Translations under genes and position numbers: made by a program
The notes under the pieces: generated by a model
Database searches by the model: none
The model's input: the letters and a program-made list of their open reading frames with translations, nothing else
Told to the model about the DNA's origin: nothing
Part shown: piece by piece, positions 23,496 through 32,400 of the stretch
How positions within the stretch are numbered: position 1 is the first letter of the stretch
How the letters are laid out: each line of letters starts with the position of its first letter
Source: Imbricaverruca yamaguchii
Lineage: Eukaryota; Arthropoda; Thecostraca; Neoverrucidae
Direction of reading: 5' to 3'
DNA: 64,000 nucleotides
NCBI GenBank assembly: GCA_034440575.1
Contig: JAOTOL010001502.1
Coordinates: 992,001-1,056,000 of the forward strand

Positions 23496-24770
23496 TACAA
23501 ATCGGCAGTTCTGTATTTATTTCACTACAGATCCCGAAAACGTTGATACAGGCTGAAGTTGATAGAGGCTAATTGAGTTGATGCGGGCTGTATCGATTTA
23601 CCCCGCATATTTGGTGGCGCGGACTGCAATACGTTACGCAACATTGCGAGTACAGTACAGCGGCAAACGATAAAAGCATTTAGCATTTGCGAAGCTGAGA
23701 GAACATGGCAATGATGATAGAAACCTAAAAATTACCAAGTGGGCGTTAGATTATAAACTACAGGGAAGCACAGCCATTGACATTTTACTTTCACCCCCAG
23801 AAGGTGCAACATCGTTACCATTCCGCAGCCGCGTGCCGACAAGACTTGCGCTTTTTTGTGCCCCGAATTATCTTCAACCAAAATTTTAGCCCCAGATTCA
23901 TCTTGTCCACCATTATGTTCCGTTCATTTCCGATGCTCTCTAAGTGCCCTCTGGCATCTGAGCCTTAGTGCCCTCTACCCTCTTACGGTCTTCCATGCCA
24001 CAAGTGCCTTCCAGCTTCCTGCCCCTTAGTACCCTGCCCCAGTCAATTTCCATGTGCCGCCTGCTCTTGGTTCAGACGATGTGATGACGGTGGATGGAAG
24101 GCCATCAGAGGTTCGGGAGATTGGAACGATGTGCGACGCTTCAGTTGCTGTATCAAGTCCAGTATCATCAAGAGCAACTTTCTGTTATCAAGTGTTACGT
24201 CCAAGTGAGTCATATGTTGTGCAACTTAGCGTAGGCGCTTGATCTATGACCATAGCTTTATCAGTAGCCGGCGAAGAATATCTCCTCATCAGATTTCACG
24301 CTATTGTGATGTGCAATACATAATCAAACCGTTGTTTGGCAAATGACGTCAGTTGGAGCATAAGACGTGCGGACTACAGTGCGGAAACCTGTTGAGTGAG
24401 TACCATTTCAGCGAGCCGTTTACGGCGAGTACAATGTCAGGACTACGACAGCATGGCGAAGACTATTTGGGTGAGTGTTATTTTAGCCAGTTTGGCTCAA
24501 CGCTGGTTCAGCGACTATCAATTTTCAGTGGTTCTGCTGGGATGAATATACTTGGCACTGAGCGCAATTGCTTGCTCCGAAGATGATAATGACCTTGAAT
24601 ACGTAAGATCCGCACGAAATTGCATTTTGTGAATAAGATTTCTCATAATTTTGTCTGTTTGGGCTGAAGCTGGTCGCCTGATGTAGGTACATTGCCTGGA
24701 GCGCTCGAGACCGCCGTGCCAGTCACATGCGATGTGCACTGCCCGGGCACGAAAAGGAAATCAGTGAGGC
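23496..24770. other. non-coding stretch, nothing recognised
   Basis: No gene is supported. Short ORFs have no motif. Confidence 0.4.
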
Positions 24771-24774
24771 GGGT

Positions 24775-24960
24775 ATGGCTGAGTGGTTAAGATGTCGAGC
24801 TCTGGGTACCAACGGTCCCGGGTTCAACACTCACACCACTCAGGACATTTCTCAATCCCGCGGCCAACCGGGGAAACAGTGTGGGTGGCGCCGTTAGTCG
24901 TGATCGTGTATGAAATGCGCCGTGGAGCACTCAATAAAACAAGGAGTCAACACCTTCCTT
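24775..24960 (+). mobile_element. tRNA-headed SINE-like sequence (type II tRNA-like head)
   Basis: Reads GGTATGGCTGAGTGGTTAAG (A box of the Ser/Leu type) and GGGTTCAACACTCACACC (B-box-like) about 35 bp later, followed by about 110 bp of tail ending in AATAAAAC. Its body differs from the other SINEs here. The anticodon arm is not tRNA-like enough for a functional gene. Confidence 0.5.
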
Positions 24961-24964
24961 ACTC

Positions 24965-25990
24965 CATCCGTTGGTAGCCAGCAAAGCCTAGAATTGCAGT
25001 GTGGTTAATTCCATTAGGCCACCTAAGAGATGGATCAATATCGAGCGAAGATGAGCGGTGTATCTTGCTTATTCAAGGTAAGTTACCCATGTCAGATTTT
25101 TTAGCCTGTTAATTGCATTCATTTTTATAAAACTTTACAAAACGTTTCCCAATTTGCTTCCACACTGGACCCAAAAATAAATAAATGAAGCTTTGGGTTT
25201 CTAACATGCCCCTCGGTACGAAAGTATATTTTGGACCAGTGGCCTATTGGGCCAAAAAGTGCCCTTTGCGGTTCAACAAGTGTGTCATTTAGTTCCAAAA
25301 GTGCCCCATTTAGTTCCAAAAAGTGTCCTTTTTGGTCTTGAAAAGTGACCTAGGACAGGGCCACACCAAAAAACAAATGCACAGTACTTGCGCTGTCATG
25401 TACAATAGTTTGCTCGCGCATTTGGCTTATATCCTTAAAGTAATATAGTCTAGTCCATGTATTGCATATTGGACAATAATCAAGGCGAAAAATTATTCGC
25501 AAAGTCTTATGGTGCATGCAATTAAATGCGCATGCTTGCCCTGTGACGGACACAATCTACCGGAACCTTTTCAAGAGACGTACGAACACGAGGCAGCAAA
25601 CTGACATGCCCAGGAATACATGCTATGCCACTTAGATCAAAGCTTACTTTGTTTTTATGTGATGTCATAATTTCGAATTTATTCCTACCATAACATTAAC
25701 AATCTAATATGACTCGACTTCCGTACCGTATATCACGATGCTACCGATAGCTATCGAGCATGACGATTTGATGTCCACCGTCCACGAACGAGCGGAATCC
25801 CTCAACAACACAATTCCAGTGCAATCATGGATTTGGCGGTTATTGGTTTTTCGACACGTCGACGACTTTGGCTATGGAGTAATCTAAGTGTACGTACTCA
25901 AAGGAGGGAGATCGTGGGCGTGGTGATGGACTTGTGAGAAAGTCCTGGTGGTGTGCCGATAGTCAGACCACCCTCCAAATCATGGTATGT
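24965..25990. other. non-coding stretch with a decayed short tandem repeat
   Basis: At about 25240-25350 a unit near AAAAAGTGTCCTTTTTGGTTC is repeated about five times with drift. The rest is unrecognised. Confidence 0.45.
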
Positions 25991-25999
25991 CTTTGAACA

Positions 26000-26375
26000 G
26001 AGAAAAAAGGCAAACAGGGGTTAGGAAGATTCTCGACATCAGAGGGGAAGGTGACACACAGTTGGGCGACTCATCCATGAGGATCTGAAGGCATCCATCG
26101 TCAATCTAGATGTTGCCGAGATGAACCAACTGATCAACTGGCAAACACTGGCAGTCCCAGAGCCGTCTCTGACCTGCCTGATAACCACAAACGCAGTGAA
26201 GGACTTTGTCATCAACCTAACGAGTTTACCCGACATGCTCAACCACGGCCAAGGCATCGAAGGAGCAGTGAAGATGGTCGCGGAAACGTCAATAAAGCAC
26301 TTCACGCATAATGAGGCAGTGTGCAAACAGGACTCAGAAAGTCAGGAGAACCCTGATGCGCGAAGCCAAAACTGA
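26000..26375 (+). pseudogene. transposon-related coding fragment, uncertain family
   Basis: The plus frame at 26121-26375 reads MNQLINWQTLAVPEPSLTCL and later GIEGAVKMVAETS. It loosely resembles the C-terminal part of a transposon-associated protein common in arthropods, which has W…(T/V)EPPL and VERVVKLVTEAS-type text. The upstream frame has stops. The assignment is from memory of the pattern and is weak. Confidence 0.35.
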
Positions 26376-26379
26376 GAGA

Positions 26380-27723
26380 GGAAGTAAGACATGTGCAGCC
26401 CGGCAATGTGCACATATGTCCAGTGAACTCGGAGTCTTGTATAATGTCCACCAGTGCACCTATAATGTAATAGAGACGAACGTGATTAATGCCATCCGTA
26501 GGTATTAAAGTGCTGCTGATGCACCTGATGCCTGGCAGGTGCTGATATGTTGCTGCTGCATCACTATATTTCACGGACGGCTCTCAAGTTATGTATTGCT
26601 TATGACATTTCATAGCCTGCAATTTAAAGTCGGCGATCCTTTTTATCCCTGTCTACTGGAAAGCCCAGTTCTGGCTTGCATAACATCACTTATTGTAATA
26701 TAATGTTGTGGAGCTCTCATGAGATCACCAGTGGGTCACCTTTTGAGGCGACCTGACCTCTGTGGAATTAAGGAGATACATGGGAGAAACATTTAACTTG
26801 CATAGAGGTGTCAATCCTCTATTATGACACAGGGCATGTTTGATGTGCCCAAATTCAGCACGATTCCAAATTCCGGAATGTTAAGTTAAAACAGGCAGGC
26901 AAAATCAAAGCACAAATTAAATGCAATTTTTACCTTCTCGCTTACGCCAATGCATTTTTGTTTCTGAGCCACGCTTTTCGTACCTTTGGAATTTCGAGAG
27001 GTACAACCCACCATATTCCAGTTTATGCACATTAGGATAATGCTAAAGTTCCACGATTCCAGCGCCTTTCTTGCGGCCGACCAGGCATCGGCAGATAATA
27101 GGCACCAACGCTGAATTTTACCACTGGACACCCGTCCAAAGCCGACTCTGGTGCCCCCCCCCCCCCCACCGGAGCGGTGCGCTGTCCCGATCCTCCGCTG
27201 CCTCGGCTGGACCCTAGGTCAATTAGAGCCAGCGCGCCGGCTGCAAACATCCCACATTGTTTACACTGGTGGATGGCTTATCGTTTTGGACGTTAGGCTT
27301 CATGCTTGCGATGCCTGTTAATGTGGTAAACAGTGGCGTACTCAATTGCACAGCGGACGTGGCAGTAGCCAGTTCACCGCAACGCAAAAGTGGGCAGTGG
27401 ATGTTGGGGCGACACCGTCGAATCGTGACCAGGGGTGTTGTTTTATATACTTGTGAGGGGGAAGTTCCCCCTCGGTGATGGCTTTGCCTCCCCAATAACT
27501 TAAACTTTGAACATGGAACCCCATGAAGGTGCCCCAAGACATTATGGCCTGACAATTGCCTTTATGTATTTTGCCCAACCTTCCCAACATTTTGTATAAA
27601 TCAATATACGTGAGCGTGACCCAAGGTGGAAAAACCCACACATGAGCGATGACATTCGTAGCCGAATTTGTGGCCGTGTGAAAGGAAGATTTTGTAGCCT
27701 GTGGACCACACAACACACAGCTG
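26380..27723. other. non-coding flank of the LTR retrotransposon
   Basis: Includes a run of Cs at 27157-27168. No gene is supported. The segment before the insertion is ordinary genomic DNA. Confidence 0.4.
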
Positions 27724-27727
27724 ATGT
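27724..27727. repeat. retrotransposon target site duplication, left copy (ATGT)
   Basis: ATGT just before the 5' LTR, repeated at 34699-34702 just after the 3' LTR. Four to six bp is usual for Ty3/gypsy integrases. Confidence 0.85.
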
Positions 27728-27903
27728 TGTAACCGGCCCTGATATCGCGCAACGCCTGCATTCCGAGGCATCTGCGCGTGCTCCCGCCGGCCGCCCGCCG
27801 GCGACCGGGCGGTTGTTTTTTGCCGGACTCCGTGCGAGACGGGTGCGCGGAGTGGTGTCTGGACAGTTAAATACAAGTGAAGTGTTCGGCTGACGCGGTA
27901 ACA
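27728..27903 (+). repeat. 5' LTR (176 bp)
   Basis: Begins TGTAACCGG and ends GCGGTAACA, an imperfect inverted pair with TG…CA termini. By my base-by-base reading it is identical to the 3' LTR. A TTAAATA at 27867-27873 could serve as a TATA-like element; no AATAAA is seen inside. It is short for a gypsy LTR. Confidence 0.95.
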
Positions 27904-27904
27904 C

Positions 27905-27918
27905 TGGGGGCTCGTCCG
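27905..27918 (+). promoter_or_regulatory. primer binding site for tRNA-Pro
   Basis: TGGGGGCTCGTCCG starts one base after the LTR. It is complementary to the last 14 bases (including CCA) of metazoan tRNA-Pro, the same primer used by murine leukaemia-type retroviruses. It would prime minus-strand DNA synthesis. Confidence 0.88.
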
Positions 27919-27947
27919 CTGCGTCCCTACGGCAGCGAGACATTAAC

Positions 27948-28012
27948 TTACCACGTGTTACGAAAGTGTTACGTGTTACCAAGTTACCGAAAGTGTTACC
28001 AAATGTTACGAA
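27948..28012 (+). promoter_or_regulatory. GTTAC-rich leader before gag
   Basis: The leader upstream of the gag ATG has at least six GTTAC motifs within 65 bp (GTTACGAAAGT / GTTACCAAA variants). Repetition in a retrotransposon leader might relate to RNA packaging or binding; this is inference. Confidence 0.4.
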
Positions 28013-29482
28013 ATGTCTAATTCGGACTCGGTAACTGTCGGTGAGCCGCAGCGAAGGCCGGCTGGAGTTGTGACCCCGCCGCCTGCTGATATGGTCGCGT
28101 TCATACAAGAGATGAAGACACACATGCGTGCTCAAGAGGAACGGGCCGAGCGTCAGCAAAGTGCAATTGCTGAGCTGCAGCACGCTCTAGCACCCGGCGC
28201 GGCTCCCAGTCCGTTGCGTGCCCAAACAGTGCACGGGCGTATTGAGGCTGATGTGGCCGAACCAGCTACCGCCGCCATTGCTGCCCGGCCGCTCATGAGT
28301 GCTAGCACCGCCCCGAGCCACGCGCCGCGCTCGCACCAGCTGTTGCCCTACAATGAAGACGCTGCAGAGACGCTGACTGATTTTTTTGATCGGTTTGAAA
28401 GGCACTGTCTGGTGGAATATCGCGGCACCATGGATGACGCGCTGCCTTTGCTGCGATCTCAGCTTTCTGGTCGCGTTCTCGAGATCTTTGATGCCAGTGG
28501 TGTCCGCAGCTCGTATCCCGTCATACGACGCAGGATGCTGGAGTGGTCGTCGCGACGGAGTACGTGCGAGGAGTCGGCGCAGGAATCATATCGCAGTGGT
28601 GCGCGCCGATCTGGAGAATCGTTAGCGGTGTATGCTTTTAGGCTCGGTGCCCTGTTCGAAGAAGCTTACCCGACGTCTGATAAGCAGGTGAGCAACGATT
28701 TGCGCCGGAAACTGCTAGCATCATTGCCGACACGCGCCGCCGATTTCTTGCGCCGGCAGCTGCGTTACGCTCTAGTCAACCACGACACTATGCTTACCTG
28801 GGACGGGCTGGTACCATATCTTGAGTACGAGCAGCTCGACAGTGACGCAGACAACGTACACGAAACTTTGTACACGCGTACATCCCCTCAGCCTGGCGCC
28901 GGCCGGGCAGAGGCACGACGGTCACACGATTTTCGTCACCGCCCGGTGACGTCATCACGCTCGGCCTCCGTGACCCCGCGTAACGCGTATCGCGATCGCG
29001 GGTTTTCCACGAGCGTGTCCGACAGCGAATCTGACCAATCACATCGCTGCGACGACACGCGCGTGGTTGTGCGTGCACGACAACACGCGGACCGCTCTCG
29101 CCGTGGACCGGGCGGCATACAGAGACACTCGCCCGGCAGAGAGCGCCGTTCTGAAACATCGCGTGCGCGCTGCGCGTTTTGCCGACGTCAAGGTCACACT
29201 GAGCGCGAGTGCCGGCGTGCCAATGACCTGTGTTTTGCATGCGGTGCACCTGGGCACTTCGCGCGCAACTGTCGCGCCGTTTCTTCACGATGTCCCTCCG
29301 GTGGCGGTGACGAATCTGTCCGCTCGATCCGCCGCTGCGCGAGAACGCCGCGCCCGGTTGCTGGGACGGAATGTGAGATGTCCGACTGGTCCGATTCAGC
29401 CACAGCTATGGAACGGTACGGCGATTCGAGACGCCACCGCCACGGGGGAAGGGGCCGCACGCCCAGTCGGTCGGGAAACTGA
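28013..29482 (+). CDS. gag: Gag polyprotein of the gypsy retrotransposon
   Basis: 489 residues; the first ATG after the leader is the natural start. Gag assembles the cytoplasmic particle and packages the element's RNA. Residues about 25-60 are charged and heptad-like, a probable coiled coil. Residues about 108-275 form the retrotransposon capsid region (TLTDFFDRFERHC, later ESLAVYAFRLGALFEEAYP). Residues about 290-385 are Arg/Ser-rich and basic. Two zinc knuckles of the form C-x2-C-x4-H-x4-C follow, at 387-400 (CAFCRRQGHTEREC) and 407-420 (CFACGAPGHFARNC), which bind RNA. The last codons hold the frameshift site, so part of the product should continue into pol. No internal stop or frameshift damage is visible. 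Confidence 0.92.
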   Translation: MSNSDSVTVGEPQRRPAGVVTPPPADMVAFIQEMKTHMRAQEERAERQQSAIAELQHALAPGAAPSPLRAQTVHGRIEADVAEPATAAIAARPLMSASTAPSHAPRSHQLLPYNEDAAETLTDFFDRFERHCLVEYRGTMDDALPLLRSQLSGRVLEIFDASGVRSSYPVIRRRMLEWSSRRSTCEESAQESYRSGARRSGESLAVYAFRLGALFEEAYPTSDKQVSNDLRRKLLASLPTRAADFLRRQLRYALVNHDTMLTWDGLVPYLEYEQLDSDADNVHETLYTRTSPQPGAGRAEARRSHDFRHRPVTSSRSASVTPRNAYRDRGFSTSVSDSESDQSHRCDDTRVVVRARQHADRSRRGPGGIQRHSPGRERRSETSRARCAFCRRQGHTERECRRANDLCFACGAPGHFARNCRAVSSRCPSGGGDESVRSIRRCARTPRPVAGTECEMSDWSDSATAMERYGDSRRHRHGGRGRTPSRSGN

Positions 29483-32400
29483 TTGGTCGCACGGCCGAGA
29501 TTGGGCCAGCTGCTGCGACCGATTCAAGCCCTACCAGTCAACGAATATTGTCCACGGCGGTGCCCGATGATGACTCGTCGTGTACCGATGGAGGTTTGTC
29601 GTCGTCGCCGGAAGTTCTGCGCACTGAATACGTTTTCGCATCTTCTGTTCGACCGGAACCGATTCTACGCGCGACAGTGAGCGTCGGTGCCCGGCGTGCA
29701 TCCGGCGTCCTGGATACTGGTTCCGGACGCTCAATGATCGCGCGGTTCTTGATTGACGAAAGTGCGATTCGGCCGTGCTCGGAGGTCGTTCGTGCGGTCG
29801 GTGGCCATGTGTTGTGCCCAATTGGTTGTGTAGACGTCATGGTAGATTTACATGGCGTGAAGCTTGAACTCACGAACTGCATGGTGTTTGATACCAAACT
29901 TGCAGCGGCTGACATCATCATTGGCTGCGACGCGATGGAATGGCACGGGCTACGTCTTGATATCGCGCGACGGTCGGTCTCCGGCCGACACACTGACGGA
30001 TCGCGATGGTCAGTGTATCTGCCGCTCGGAACGCGCGACTCTACATGTGCATACTTCGCCAGCGCGGTGCCATGCCACTCGACGCAAGATGTCACTGTCG
30101 CACCGGGGGATTCGGTTGCGTTACCCTGCGCGTTCGCTTCGCAACCGGCATGTGAGTTGTGTTGTGCAGCACCGCGCCAGTTAGTCTTCACTGGCAGCGC
30201 CCCAAGTGTGCCCTGCTTGCAGCCCATCGACGGGATCCTCGACCCGACCGCGCCGCGCGTGCTCGTGTGCAACCGTGCCCGTGTGCCTTTCACAATCCGA
30301 AAGGGGGCGACGATCGGCGAACTGCACACGGCAGCTGACGGCGGGCTGGATTGCGACTTGCAAGTAGACGTGCTCGCCGCGTCCTCTGCTAACGAACAGA
30401 AGCAGATGTGCTCCACGCCATCCGCAGCAGATATATCAGGTCTGACGCCGGAGCAGCGTGGCGCCGTGCAGGCCGTGTTTGACCGGCACGCGGCGGTGTT
30501 TGCCGACGCGGACACACTTGGAACCGCGCTGACTGCGCACAGAATCGAGCTGACTGACGACACGCCAATATACATTCGGCCGCGTCGCATGTCCCCACCG
30601 ATTGCTGAAGAAGTCGAGCGGCAGTGCCTCGAGCTCGAACGCCTTGGGATAATCGAACGCTGCAACTCGGCGTGGAATGCGCCAATAGTCCCAATTCGCA
30701 AGCGTGACGGGTCTCTCCGTCTCTGCGTAGATTACCGTCGTCTCAACCAGCAGACGGTGACTGAGCGTTTTCCTATGGCCGATGTCGCTGATTCCGTGTA
30801 CAGCGCGCATCATATGAGCTGGTTCAGCGCGCTGGATGTTGAGAAGGCCTACTATCAGCTGCCGATTGCTGAGGAGTCGCGCGATTGCACGGCGTTCAGC
30901 ACGCCGCGCGCGCACTACCGCTTTCGCCGCCTCAGCTTCGGTCTAAAGAATGCTCCGGTTGTCTTCCAGCGTGAGATGCAAGCCGTCCTATCCAGCTTCT
31001 CACGCCGGCAGCTGGTTGTGTATCTGGACGACCTGCTTCTGATGGAGACGTCATTTGAAGATCATTTGCGGCTCGTGGACGGTGTTCTGTCGGCGCTGGA
31101 GGCGCAGGGCATCAGGCTTAACGCGGCGAAGTGTGCATGGTTCACACACGAGGTCAAGTTTCTCGGGCATCAGCTATCGTCTGAGGGCCTGCGCAAGGCA
31201 CCGGAATATGTCGATAAGGTGCGGTCCTTTCAACGACCGAGCACCGTTCAGCAGCTTCGTCAGTTTCTCGGACTGGTGAACTACCAGCGGAAGTTCGTAC
31301 GCAGCTGCTCCGATGTCGCACGGCCGCTGGCTGAGCTGACCGGTCAGTCCTGCTCCACCGTTCTTGACTGGACACCAGAGATGATCAGCTCGTTCGACCG
31401 GCTGAAGATAGAAATTGAACGTGACATCACGCTCGCTTTCCCCGACTACAGCGAGTCCGCCCAGCCGCTTTGCCTCTGGGTCGATGCGTCGGCATACGGC
31501 GCCGGCGCTTGCATTTCACAACACCAGAATGGTCGGGACAGGTACATTGCATTTGCCTCGACGTCGTTCACCAACGCTCAGCGCGGCTACTCAGCGACAG
31601 GTCGTGAACTCGCGGCGCTGCGCTGGGGTGTGAAGACGTTTCACGCATTCCTGGCTGGCGTCCGATTTATAGCTTACACAGACCATCAGGCGCTCGTGCA
31701 TCTGCACTCGTTGCGCTTGGTCAACCACCGGGTCGCGCGGACCGTGGAGGAATTGACGGAGTACGATATGGAGATCCGTCACGTGCCGGGCCGTTTGAAC
31801 ACAGCCGCTGACATGTTGTCGCGCGAACATGTACCGCAGGGGGTGCCATCTGAGCTCGAGCGCTCTACCAAACCGGGCCTCCCGGATGGCCTCATCCTGC
31901 GGTACCGGACGGAGGGGGGTGGAGACAGCCTGGTTGAGTGTCTGTGTCAGTGGATGCGACTCAATGCACACCAGCCGGCTGCCAACCACGAGCTCCGCGT
32001 TAAGCTGATCGACGATGCTCTCCGTTCGCCATGGAGATATGGACTGAAACTCGATCGGCTCGTGCGTCAGGCGTTGCATCTGATGCGCCTTCCCGGGCAG
32101 CCGCTGGCCATAGAGTTACTTGCCGTATTCGCACGCCTGTACGACGTGAGGATACTCGTACACTTCGGGCCTGACAATCCCATGACATTCTGCAGCGTGC
32201 GCTACAATAAGCATGGAAATATTCATCTACACTGTCTGGCCGGTATCCATTTCAATCTACTCGCAGAGCGCGGCTCGCTCGATCAACAGAACCCAGCGCT
32301 GGTAGCGTATATCGTGGATGAGGAACGCGCACGCGAAAACACTGCTTTGCGTGCGCCGCTGCCACACGAGCGAGACAGACTGAGCGACGACGACAAACGA

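Noticed and set aside
28794..29288. 164-codon minus-strand ORF within gag
   Set aside because: It is a shadow of the Arg-rich gag region in the opposite frame.
29548..29550. TTG as the start of pol
   Set aside because: The frame is open upstream to 29377, and a frameshift signal at 29473 explains expression without any start codon.
29538..30701. 387-codon minus-strand ORF
   Set aside because: It is antisense to the intact pol and reflects GC-rich codon use; there are no motifs.
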